A stretch of 64,000 nt of DNA from Polaromonas sp. (lineage in GTDB: Bacteria; Pseudomonadota; Gammaproteobacteria; Burkholderiales; Burkholderiaceae_C): the NCBI GenBank assembly GCA_021737975.1, contig JAIPCZ010000009.1, positions 1-64,000 of the forward strand, read 5' to 3'. Under the pieces are notes generated by a model that had not been told where the DNA came from, did no database searches, and saw only the letters and a program-made list of their open reading frames with translations. Of this stretch, positions 15,854 through 23,215 are shown in pieces. How positions within the stretch are numbered: the stretch's first letter is position 1; each line of letters begins with the position of its first letter. A program made the position numbers and the translations under genes.

Positions 15854-16741
15854 TTATTGACCCGGGGCACTGGCCGTGGCCAGTCGGACCATGGTGCTGC
15901 GAATGGCCTCAGGCGCATTGATGATGGTCATGAATTGACCCATGCCCAAAGCCGGCCAGGCCAGCGCAATGCGGTAGCGTGCATAGAGGGAGTACACCTT
16001 GTTGTCGACAATGAACAACTCGTAGGGCAAGCCGGCCGGATGGTCAGCACCAATCTTGTTCACCCACCAGCCCTCGCCGTCGCCGCCGCTGTTCATGGCC
16101 ACGCCAAATACCGCCATTTTCTTGTCGGACATGACCACCTCATAGACCTGCCGGGTGTCGCCCAGGCCCTTGGCCAGGTTTCCCTGCACTGCCTTGAGCG
16201 CCTCGTCGAAACTGGCGTAGCTGGCAAGCTCGCTGTTGGCTGAGTCAAAACGTTCCATGCCAAACATGTAACGGTAGTCGGTCAACTCGGCCTGCGGCAC
16301 ATCGCCACCAAAACCAGTGCCTTCGCCCAAGGCCCTGACCAGTCGTTTCTGCACCGAATTAACGGCCTCTTGCGCTCCCGAGAACTTGCCGCGCAGGTAA
16401 GCCCGGTACCAGTAATCCGGGTTCATGTAAGACACGCTGCCGTCACTGCCAATGCCAACACGGATGCCTGCCGCGACGATGCCGCTGCTCGGGCCCGTGG
16501 CGCGAATGGCCGCCAGCATGGCAGGGTCTGAGACCACCAGACTGGCGCGCCCGGCGACGCCCTTGGGTGTGTGCTGCCCGAGGACGGTAAAGCCCTCTGC
16601 CTGAAGTCTTTTCTCGACTTGGGCCAACTGGGCCGGCAAGTCGCCCGCCGGCAGCTTGCCGGCGTGGGTATAGGGCGACAGGGCCCAACTCAGTTGGGCC
16701 GCACACAACAGGGCAGCGCCCAGAAGCAGTCGTTTGATCAT
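15854..16741 (-). CDS. Secreted protein of unknown function in the tusA-yeeE operon
   Basis: A 295-aa protein with a clear signal peptide (MIKRLLLGAALLCAAQLSWA with an Ala-x-Ala-like end). The mature part starts with SPYTHAGKLPAGDL and has a DUF302-like hint around residues 45-75 (GFTVLGQHTPKG, ASLVVSDPAM), though I cannot confirm that. The C-terminal half contains many aromatic residues (YWYRAYLRGKF, GEGWWVNKIG). It is 3 nt downstream of the DsrE2-like gene. It may bind a periplasmic sulfur compound for YeeE, which is inference. Confidence 0.8.
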   Translation of the reverse strand: MIKRLLLGAALLCAAQLSWALSPYTHAGKLPAGDLPAQLAQVEKRLQAEGFTVLGQHTPKGVAGRASLVVSDPAMLAAIRATGPSSGIVAAGIRVGIGSDGSVSYMNPDYWYRAYLRGKFSGAQEAVNSVQKRLVRALGEGTGFGGDVPQAELTDYRYMFGMERFDSANSELASYASFDEALKAVQGNLAKGLGDTRQVYEVVMSDKKMAVFGVAMNSGGDGEGWWVNKIGADHPAGLPYELFIVDNKVYSLYARYRIALAWPALGMGQFMTIINAPEAIRSTMVRLATASAPGQ

Positions 16742-16744
16742 GGC

Positions 16745-17215
16745 TTAAATGAACAGGCAAACGTCGGATTCACCGGCGAACTTCATGAACGTGGCGGCAC
16801 CGCCATATTCAACATCCTTGATGAATTCGCTGGTCTCGAACTCGAACAGGTCCACGGTCATCTGGCAGGCGACAAACTTGACATCAGACTCAAGGCAAAT
16901 GTCTCGCAGTTCCTGCAGTGACGCCACACCCTTGGACTTCATCTTATTTTTCATCATCATGGTCGCCATGGATTCCATGCCGGGCAGCATTTGCATCATC
17001 ACCGGCATCGGCACAGGCATCGGCATGGCCGGGTTGGCGAGCGGGCTGATCTTGATGCCATCGAGATTTTTGCGCAGCAACTGCAAGCCATAGAAGGTGA
17101 AAAATATCTGCACATCCCATCCCAGCGCGGCGGCGGTGGAGGCCAGAATAAACGGGGGGTAAGCCATGTCCAGGGTACCCTTGGTGGCGATCAGGGCCAT
17201 TTTTTTAGCTGCCAT
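16745..17215 (-). CDS. DsrE2-like (DsrE/F-family) protein with a methionine-rich loop
   Basis: A 156-aa DsrE/DsrF-superfamily protein. After a hydrophobic N-terminal half comes a striking loop at residues 62-95 with about a dozen methionines (AMPMPVPMPVMMQM...). Cys107 and Cys117 follow in a C-X9-C arrangement, plus Cys153. tusA-dsrE2 pairs move sulfane sulfur toward Dsr or Hdr systems. It is 38 nt after tusA. The Met-rich loop could be a membrane or metal contact; no function is shown by sequence. Confidence 0.85.
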   Translation of the reverse strand: MAAKKMALIATKGTLDMAYPPFILASTAAALGWDVQIFFTFYGLQLLRKNLDGIKISPLANPAMPMPVPMPVMMQMLPGMESMATMMMKNKMKSKGVASLQELRDICLESDVKFVACQMTVDLFEFETSEFIKDVEYGGAATFMKFAGESDVCLFI

Positions 17216-17253
17216 TTGTGCGCTCCGATTGAGGTTGAGGAGATCCCGGAGGA

Positions 17254-17481
17254 TCAGGCTTTCTTGAGGAAAAACACAAATTTGCTGTTTTCGCTCCCCT
17301 GCTCCAGCAAATCATTGCCGGTTTGCTCGGCAAAAGCCGCCATGTCGCAGACCGAACCGGGGTCGGTGGCGATCACTTTCAATACCTGGCCCGAACTCAT
17401 GTCTGCCAGCGCTTTTTTCGTGCGGACAATGGGAAGCGGGCAAGAAAGGCCGGACGCGTCAAATTCTTTGTTAAATTCCAT
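17254..17481 (-). CDS. tusA: TusA sulfur-carrier protein
   Basis: A 75-aa TusA/SirA-family protein with the CPxP signature (Cys14 in SCPLP) and the typical ending KFVFFLKKA. In sulfur oxidisers TusA carries persulfide from rhodanese or DsrE2 to DsrEFH. It is first of the operon tusA-dsrE2-secreted-yeeE-trx-tusE. The conserved 42-bp element lies 115 nt upstream. A -10-like AT-rich stretch (AGAATAAT, 17513-17520) sits between. Confidence 0.95.
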   Translation of the reverse strand: MEFNKEFDASGLSCPLPIVRTKKALADMSSGQVLKVIATDPGSVCDMAAFAEQTGNDLLEQGSENSKFVFFLKKA

Positions 17482-17596
17482 GGGATGTCTCCGTGAGTGA
17501 ATGGCTTGCTGCAGAATAATCGTTTAGTGACACCACCCATCCCTTGCAAAAGAGATGGCGTTGCGACTGGGAGATTTTTGATGCGCTGGCCCAAAG

Positions 17597-17641
17597 CGTC
17601 TATTACCGCAAAGGGTGGGGCCAGGTAGCCCATATGGGCTA
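17597..17641 (-). promoter_or_regulatory. Conserved element, copy 2, upstream of tusA, with a 16-bp perfect palindrome
   Basis: TAGCCCATATGGGCTA (17626-17641) is a perfect palindrome. Read on the minus strand, CCCATATGGG is followed by a GCCCCACCC segment and CGGTAATAGACG, ending at 17597. The 42-bp block matches 8187-8228 at 35 positions. Orientation relative to the downstream gene is the same in both copies. It lies between the arsR 3' end and tusA, so tusA can be transcribed apart from arsR. Confidence 0.75.
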
Positions 17642-17658
17642 TGCGATCGCTGAACCGG

Positions 17659-18003
17659 TCAGGCCGGCGTGCCTGTGCTCTTGCGGTCGATTTCGTGACA
17701 CACTGCTTCGCAGATCGACACGATGCGCTGATCGATGATGCGGTAAAAAATTTGCACGCCTTCCCTGCGCTTGCCCAGGATGCCGGCCTGGTAAAGGGTA
17801 TTCAGGTGCTGCGACATATTGGGCTGGGTGGTGTCGACCTGGGTCAAGATATAGCTAACATTCTTTTCGCCATCACACAGGCAATTGATGATCTTGAGCC
17901 GCATGGGCGCCGACATGACACGAAACAGGTCGGCGGCCGACTCATAGGTCTGGTCGGTTTTAACTATTTTGGGCTTATCAGAAGAAATCGGCTGAAGTGG
18001 CAT
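17659..18003 (-). CDS. ArsR-family regulator with paired cysteines, likely sulfide/persulfide-responsive
   Basis: A 114-aa winged-helix ArsR protein with HTH region TTQPNMSQHLNTLYQAGIL and the wing KRREGVQIFYRI. Cys41 and Cys43 lie in the second helix region (IINCLCDG), and Cys98 and Cys102 in the last helix (ICEAVCHE). SqrR/BigR-type persulfide sensors use one cysteine from each of these places to form a sulfur bridge. It precedes the tusA operon and probably reports on reactive sulfur. Which promoter it binds is unknown. Metal sensing is a less likely alternative. Confidence 0.88.
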   Translation of the reverse strand: MPLQPISSDKPKIVKTDQTYESAADLFRVMSAPMRLKIINCLCDGEKNVSYILTQVDTTQPNMSQHLNTLYQAGILGKRREGVQIFYRIIDQRIVSICEAVCHEIDRKSTGTPA

Positions 18004-18091
18004 GACGCTGTGTCCTTATCTTTCATGGCGCTACTGTAAGGCAGCCTCGTACTCTATCAAACATTGGATGCGCGGCTTTCATTAAACTTAC

Positions 18092-18109
18092 AAACGCCAT
18101 TCTACGTTT
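18092..18109. promoter_or_regulatory. Inverted repeat AAACG-N8-CGTTT upstream of arsR
   Basis: AAACG (18092-18096) and CGTTT (18105-18109) form a dyad about 90-105 nt upstream of the arsR start. The dyad size is reasonable for an ArsR dimer autoregulatory site, but it touches the stop of the ABC permease gene and is short. No matching copy was noticed at the other sulfur promoters, so this is a weak candidate. Confidence 0.3.
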
Positions 18110-19733
18110 ACCCTGAACTTGACCTGAGCGTGCGGCTGAGCATGATCACCGGAATCAGACCCACCAGCACCAGCGCCAGCGACGGCAGCGCCGCCTCACC
18201 GAGACGCTCGTCGCGCGCCAACTGGTAGGCCACGACTGCCAGAGTGTCGCTGTTAAAGGGCCGCAGCACCAGCGTGGCGGGCAATTCCTTCATCACATCG
18301 ACAAACACCAGCAGCAAGGCCACCGCTGTGGAGCGCCTCAGCAGCGGCCAGTGCACGCGTTTCAACAACCCCCATTCACCACTGCCCAACATACGCGCGG
18401 AGTCGTCAAAACTGACCGGGATCCGGGCATAACCGCTTTGGATTGATTGCAGCGCCACCGCACAAAAGCGCACCAGGTAGGCCCATACCAGGCCAAATGC
18501 CGTGGCGGTCATGAGGTAACCAGCACCCGTCTCGGGCCACCGGGCCTGGAGCCAGCCCACCGGCAACAACAGGCCGACCACGATCACGGCGCCAGGCACC
18601 GCATAACCCAGGCCTGCCAGTTGCACCGCCCAGCGCGTGGGCGCATCGGGGCGGCGCCGCGCGCTGAAGGCCAGCGCCAAAGCCAGCGCCACTGCCAGCG
18701 CCGCGCTGATCAGCCCCAAACGCACACTGTTCAGGGACCAGCCCAAAAACGAACCCCAGGACAACACCGACCAATCGGCGATCAGCGGGCGCAGCATGAA
18801 CAACACCGGCAGCACAAAACCTGCCAGCACGGGCACACCGCAGAGCAGCCAGGCCAGCAGCAGCGGCCTGCCCGTCAGTCTGAGCGGCCGGGCGTCCATG
18901 GAGCCGGCCCGATCGCCACGGCTGGCAGCAAAACGGAGTTTTTTCCGGGAGCGGCGCTCAAGGAACAAGAGCAAGGCAACCAGGGCCAGCAGCATCGTGG
19001 CCAGTTGGGCGGCGGCCAGACGGTTGTCCATCGACAGCCAGGCCTTGTAAATACCGGCGGTAAAGGTCTGGATGCCAAAATAGCTTGACACGCCAAAGTC
19101 GGCCAGCGTTTCCATCAAGGCCAGCGCGGTACCAGCCGCCACCGCCGGTCGCGCCAGTGGCAAGGCAATCTCGAACACGCGCCGGCGCATCGGCGCGCCC
19201 AGCAGGCGGGCAGCCTCCATCAAATGAGCGGCACGCTCGCTCAGGGCGGTGCGCGCCAGCAAGTAAACATAGGGGTAGAGCGAAAAAACAAAAACCCAGG
19301 CGGCACCGCCCAGATTGCGCACCTCGGGGAACACCCTGCCCTGCCAGCCCGTGAGTTCGCGCACCATGGTTTGAAACGGCCCGCTGAACTGCAAAAAATC
19401 GGTGTAGGCATAGGCCACCACATAGGCCGGCATGGCCAGCGGCAGCAACAGCGCCCACTCAAAAAAACGCCGGCCGCCAAAGTCAAACAGGGTCACCGCG
19501 GCGGCGCTGGACAACCCCACCACCACCACGCCCACGCCCACCAGCGCGCTCAGAAGCAGGGTGGTACCCAAATAATCAGGCAACACGGTTTGTGACATCT
19601 CGCGCAAGATCTGCCAGGCGGCACCGTCGGTCTCTCCCATCGACAGCCAGGAAGCCATGACTGCCAGCACCGGCAGCATGAAGACCGCGGTCAACAACAG
19701 AAACAACAACTGACGCAGTCTGAGCAATCGCAT
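18108..19733 (-). CDS. Iron(III)-type ABC transporter permease (FbpB-like)
   Basis: A 541-aa double-domain permease with about 12 membrane helices and two EAA-type loops (LMEAARLLGAPMRRRVFEI near residue 170, and the SFDDSARMLGSGEWGLL region near 455). Both fit FbpB/SfuB iron permeases. The ATG at 19733 removes 17 unlikely N-terminal residues. The matching ATPase gene is divergent at 20481. No substrate-binding protein gene is present in the window. Iron supply would suit the siroheme and Fe-S demand of rDsr, which is inference. Confidence 0.9.
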   Translation of the reverse strand: MRLLRLRQLLFLLLTAVFMLPVLAVMASWLSMGETDGAAWQILREMSQTVLPDYLGTTLLLSALVGVGVVVVGLSSAAAVTLFDFGGRRFFEWALLLPLAMPAYVVAYAYTDFLQFSGPFQTMVRELTGWQGRVFPEVRNLGGAAWVFVFSLYPYVYLLARTALSERAAHLMEAARLLGAPMRRRVFEIALPLARPAVAAGTALALMETLADFGVSSYFGIQTFTAGIYKAWLSMDNRLAAAQLATMLLALVALLLFLERRSRKKLRFAASRGDRAGSMDARPLRLTGRPLLLAWLLCGVPVLAGFVLPVLFMLRPLIADWSVLSWGSFLGWSLNSVRLGLISAALAVALALALAFSARRRPDAPTRWAVQLAGLGYAVPGAVIVVGLLLPVGWLQARWPETGAGYLMTATAFGLVWAYLVRFCAVALQSIQSGYARIPVSFDDSARMLGSGEWGLLKRVHWPLLRRSTAVALLLVFVDVMKELPATLVLRPFNSDTLAVVAYQLARDERLGEAALPSLALVLVGLIPVIMLSRTLRSSSG

Positions 19734-20065
19734 GTGTGGGTAAGCGGGTTGGCGGAGCAAGCGCGAATTGTAGGCACCCGCCATGCTTTTGAACCAGTCT
19801 CCGGCGGACGATGTCGCGTGCGCTGCTCAGAAACCCGGCTGACACGCGCGGCAACCAACTGATACACAACGATGCGCTGCCGACATCCTTGCGCAACAGG
19901 CGCGCTGCACCATACACCTACCCGATAAACAAACACCATGAACACACAAGCTTTCGTTCTCTCCTGGCTGCTCAGTAGAGTGTCTGGCGAGCAGGTGGGC
20001 CTGGTGGTCGGGGCGGCGCAGGCCGTGGTCGTTCTTTGCTTTATCAATCCTTAAGGAGTCTCATC
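19734..20065. promoter_or_regulatory. Divergent intergenic region upstream of the ABC permease and the small secreted protein
   Basis: These 332 bp separate genes transcribed in opposite directions and must hold at least one promoter each. I see no clear Fur box or strong -10/-35 pair. A 38-codon ATG frame (19938-20054) reaches to 11 nt before the next gene; without a ribosome site it is not called. AAGGAG at 20053-20058 serves the gene at 20066. Confidence 0.4.
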
Positions 20066-20386
20066 ATGACATCATCCAAATTCACATTGGCCGCACTCGC
20101 CATCGCCCTCGCTTTGGGCACAACAGCCTACGCCAAAGGCCCCATGAACGGGCAAGCTGGCGGTGCGGTCGCAGGTGCAGGTGCAGGGGCGGGAACGCGC
20201 ACACAAACCCAGGCACGCACCCAAGAGCAGTCCGAAGCACAAATCCGCGCCCGCCTGCAAACCATGAGCGCCGACAGGCTTGCAGGCACGGGGGCCGCAG
20301 CCGGCACACCGCGCGGCATCCACACGCCGGGAACAGGCCTGACAACACCGACAACAACCGACAGTTCAGTGGTCGTTATCCAGTAA
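20066..20386 (+). CDS. Small secreted low-complexity protein
   Basis: A 106-aa protein with a typical signal peptide (SKFTLAALAIALALGTTAYA) and a mature part rich in Gly, Ala, Thr and Gln (repeats such as AGAGAG and TRTQTQART). It has no cysteine or recognisable domain. The start at 20066 is fixed by AAGGAG eight bases upstream. It sits between the two halves of the ABC transporter but contains nothing that links it to iron. Function is unknown, and it may be a stress or envelope protein. Confidence 0.75.
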   Translation: MTSSKFTLAALAIALALGTTAYAKGPMNGQAGGAVAGAGAGAGTRTQTQARTQEQSEAQIRARLQTMSADRLAGTGAAAGTPRGIHTPGTGLTTPTTTDSSVVVIQ

Positions 20387-20403
20387 AGCGCGCAAGCTTG
20401 CCT

Positions 20404-20433
20404 GGTTGCGGGATCTGTTTGGCCCCCGCAACC
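20404..20433. other. Perfect 9-bp stem-loop between the secreted protein and the ABC ATPase gene
   Basis: GGTTGCGGG (20404-20412) pairs fully with CCCGCAACC (20425-20433) around a 12-nt loop. It follows the stop at 20386 by 17 nt and precedes the ATPase start by 47 nt. No T-run follows, so it is either a weak terminator or an mRNA hairpin in the ATPase leader. Confidence 0.5.
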
Positions 20434-20480
20434 AACGCAAAAACCGAGGCAGAGCGCCAAGAGAATTGTTGGCATCTACA

Positions 20481-21674
20481 ATGATTTTCATGTTCCTCGA
20501 AGTCTCCCAACTCAGCGTCACCTATGCCGGTCAAATGAAAGCGGCAGTGCATGATGTTTCCTTCGGCCTGCACGCCGGTGACATTGGTGTGTTGATCGGC
20601 CCGTCCGGCTGCGGCAAGACGACGCTGCTGCGGGCCGTGGCAGGTCTGGAAAGTGCCAGCGCCGGTGTCATTCGCCTGGGTGGCGAGGTGGTGAGCCAGG
20701 CGGGCCGGTCGCTGCCACCGGAGTCGCGCCAGGTGGGCATGGTGTTTCAGGACTACGCGCTGTTCCCGCACCTGAGCATTGGCCGCAACGTCGCGTTCGG
20801 CATTGACCACCTGCCGCGTGGCGAGCGCGCGGCCCGCGTGGCCGAGGTGCTCGCGTTGGTGGGGCTGGAGGGGCAGGAAGATCGTTTCCCCCATGAATTG
20901 TCGGGCGGACAGCAACAGCGTGTCGCGCTGGCGCGGGCGCTGGCCCCCAGGCCGCGCCTGTTGCTACTGGACGAACCCTTTTCCAACCTCGACGTGGACT
21001 TGCGGGAACGACTGGCTTACGAGGTGCGCGGCATCCTGAAAGCGGCCAACGCGACAGCGCTGTTTGTCACCCATGACCAGTTGGAGGCGTTCGCCGTGGG
21101 CGACACCATTGGTGTCATGCACCAGGGCGAGTTGCACCAATGGGACAGCGCCTACACGCTCTACCACCGGCCCGCGTCACGCTTCGTCGCCGAGTTCATC
21201 GGCCATGGCGTTTTTACGCCGGCCGTGATCCGGGATGTGGCGGGCCAGGTGGTGGTGCAAACGCCGCTGGGCAACCTCACTGACATGAGCGAATGCCCCT
21301 TGCCCTGCGCCTACTCGGGCGGAGCCTGCGATGTGCTGCTGCGCGCCGACGACATCGTGCACGACGACGATGCGCCGGTCAAGGCGCAAATCATGCGCAA
21401 GGCGTTTCGCGGCGCCGAATTCCTGTACACGCTGCGCCTGGCCACTGGCGAGACCGTGATGGCGCTGGTGCCCAGCCACCACGACCATTCTCTGGGCGAG
21501 TGGATCGGCATTCGGGCCCAGGTCGACCATGTGGTGACCTTCAACCGCGACTGCCCGCAACATGAGGGCCGCATGTGCAGCATGCCGTGCGAACACACCG
21601 CGCGCCCAGCCGACCTGGTGCAGCCGGTTCAGTGGCACGCCGACAAATCCGGGCTGGTCCTCGGGAGATCCTGA
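20481..21674 (+). CDS. ABC transporter ATP-binding protein (FbpC-like)
   Basis: A 397-aa ATPase. Walker A is GPSGCGKTT, the Q-loop is VFQDYALFPH, the signature is LSGGQQQRVALARAL, Walker B is LLLDEPFSNLD, and the switch histidine is in FVTHDQ. A C-terminal TOBE-like domain follows. A cysteine pair (CPLPC, and CSMPC near the end) is unusual. It likely energises the permease encoded at 18108-19733. The start could also be the ATG nine bases later (20490). No solute-binding protein is nearby. Confidence 0.92.
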   Translation: MIFMFLEVSQLSVTYAGQMKAAVHDVSFGLHAGDIGVLIGPSGCGKTTLLRAVAGLESASAGVIRLGGEVVSQAGRSLPPESRQVGMVFQDYALFPHLSIGRNVAFGIDHLPRGERAARVAEVLALVGLEGQEDRFPHELSGGQQQRVALARALAPRPRLLLLDEPFSNLDVDLRERLAYEVRGILKAANATALFVTHDQLEAFAVGDTIGVMHQGELHQWDSAYTLYHRPASRFVAEFIGHGVFTPAVIRDVAGQVVVQTPLGNLTDMSECPLPCAYSGGACDVLLRADDIVHDDDAPVKAQIMRKAFRGAEFLYTLRLATGETVMALVPSHHDHSLGEWIGIRAQVDHVVTFNRDCPQHEGRMCSMPCEHTARPADLVQPVQWHADKSGLVLGRS

Positions 21675-21810
21675 AATTTCAGATCCCGAACCTGCATTCA
21701 TCAAGGCCCATAAAAATGGCCTCCACGCCGCCATGGATGCCTTTTCGTGTTCTGGCCAGCAAAACTACGATTATCCGGTTCCCCCATGGCGCATGACGTG
21801 AAAGATCCCA

Positions 21811-22617
21811 ATGGCACTGCCTGTCCCTCATTTCCGTGAATCGGGCGTTGGACCTGGCGTCGTTTGCCTGCATTCGAACGCCAGCAATTCAAACCAATGG
21901 CGTGGGTTGATGGAAGTTCTTTCGCCAAAATATCACCTGTTTTCCCCGGATTCCTATGGAGCCGGCAAGAGCGCCGATTGGACTTCTGATCGGGTCATTG
22001 CCCTGAAAGATGAAGTGGAATTCATCGAGCCGGTTCTTGCCGCGGCCGGAGACCGTTTTAGCCTCGTTGGCCATTCCTACGGTGCGGCAGTTGCGCTCAT
22101 TGCGGCATTGGCCCATCCGGGGCGTGTGCGGGCAATGGCTTTGTATGAACCCACCTTGTTCTCACTGATCGACGCGCAATCGCCCCCTCCGAATGCAGCG
22201 GACGGAATTCGGCAGGCAGTGCACGCCGCCGGTATGTCTCTGGATCAACACAAGCCGAACGACGCCGCCAAACACTTCATCGACTACTGGATGGGCCCAT
22301 CGAGTTGGGACAACACGCCGGAAGCCCGAAAGCCGCCCATTGCGTCCTCGGTCATCAACGTCCGGCGCTGGGCGCACGCGCTGCTCACCGATGCCGCGCC
22401 GCTGGAGGCGTTTGGGACGCTGCAGATACCCGTGCTCTACATGCTTGGCAAGAATTCCCCGCCATCGGCCCAAGAAGTGGCGCGGCTCCTGACGGGTGTA
22501 TTGCCGCTCGTCGAGGTGGTGGCGTTCGACGGTCTTGGACACATGGGCCCCATCACCCATCCGCAACAAGTCAATGAAGTCATTGCACGTTTTATCGCCA
22601 GCAAAGTTCGCACATAG
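21811..22617 (+). CDS. Alpha/beta-hydrolase
   Basis: A 268-aa alpha/beta-hydrolase fold with nucleophile elbow GHSYGA, an oxyanion region VVCLHSNASNS and the late histidine in GLGHMGPITHP. The substrate cannot be read from the sequence. It starts a patch of genes (hydrolase, two OsmC proteins, a methyltransferase, an AraC regulator) that interrupts the otherwise sulfur and housekeeping neighbourhoods. It ends 32 nt before the convergent OsmC gene. Confidence 0.88.
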   Translation: MALPVPHFRESGVGPGVVCLHSNASNSNQWRGLMEVLSPKYHLFSPDSYGAGKSADWTSDRVIALKDEVEFIEPVLAAAGDRFSLVGHSYGAAVALIAALAHPGRVRAMALYEPTLFSLIDAQSPPPNAADGIRQAVHAAGMSLDQHKPNDAAKHFIDYWMGPSSWDNTPEARKPPIASSVINVRRWAHALLTDAAPLEAFGTLQIPVLYMLGKNSPPSAQEVARLLTGVLPLVEVVAFDGLGHMGPITHPQQVNEVIARFIASKVRT

Positions 22618-22649
22618 GGAAAGTGCGCGCTGACGATGGCGCAGACGCG

Positions 22650-23213
22650 TCAACCCGGGGTCTTCCCGGTATCGACGGGATCGAGCGACAAGCCATTAAA
22701 CCGGGTTCTCACCGGCGGCGGTTGGTGCAAGGTTTGCTGCACCACGCAGCACCTTTGGGCCGCCGAAGACAGGACGTCGAGCAATTTGGCGGGGGTGCCC
22801 TCCTCGACTTTCAGATCGATATCACACGTCATGGACTGAAAGCCAACCGGCACATCCGCCTCCATGCCCAAGGCCCCCCGCACGTCCACTTGTGCCGTGA
22901 CACGAACCTCCAGGGCGATGATTTCGATGGCCAGTCGATTGGCCACCATTCTGATTGCGGAGTCCTGGCACGCTGCCAGCGCGGCGCACAACATGTCGCC
23001 GGGCGTCGGTGCGTCATGCAGACCGCCCACGGCCCGGTGCACACCCACGGGCACACAAACGCCACATCCGTCCATGGGTTCCACCAGCGAGTGGAAAGGA
23101 TCCGCGGGATCGGTGCCGCAGGTACGCGCGTGGTCGGTGACCATGGCCAGGGCCGGTGTTTGTTTGTACTGCCTGCGCAGCAGTTCCTGGGCCTCCTGAA
23201 CGAGGGTTTTCAT
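22650..23213 (-). CDS. OsmC/Ohr-family protein
   Basis: A 187-aa OsmC-superfamily protein. The thiol region PGDMLCAALAACQDSAIRM carries two close cysteines, and a second conserved part reads CDIDLKVEEG. An N-terminal extension with DGCGVCVPVG adds further cysteines. Family members reduce organic hydroperoxides with lipoyl or thiol reductants, but this subgroup's substrate is unproven. The stop of the upstream methyltransferase gene lies 2 nt before this start, indicating one operon. Confidence 0.85.
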   Translation of the reverse strand: MKTLVQEAQELLRRQYKQTPALAMVTDHARTCGTDPADPFHSLVEPMDGCGVCVPVGVHRAVGGLHDAPTPGDMLCAALAACQDSAIRMVANRLAIEIIALEVRVTAQVDVRGALGMEADVPVGFQSMTCDIDLKVEEGTPAKLLDVLSSAAQRCCVVQQTLHQPPPVRTRFNGLSLDPVDTGKTPG

Positions 23214-23215
23214 GA

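Noticed and set aside
17597-17638. Sigma-54 promoter (TGG...TTGC) in the shared element
   Set aside because: TGGCCCCACCCTTTGC near tusA has the GG-GC spacing off by one, and the other copy lacks TTGC.
19691-20047. 118-codon minus-strand cysteine-rich ORF
   Set aside because: No ribosome site, overlaps the permease start region, and has composition of a random frame.
19938-20054. 38-codon hydrophobic ORF before the small secreted protein
   Set aside because: It has an ATG and hydrophobic residues but no ribosome site or known relatives visible. It may be chance in a high-GC leader.
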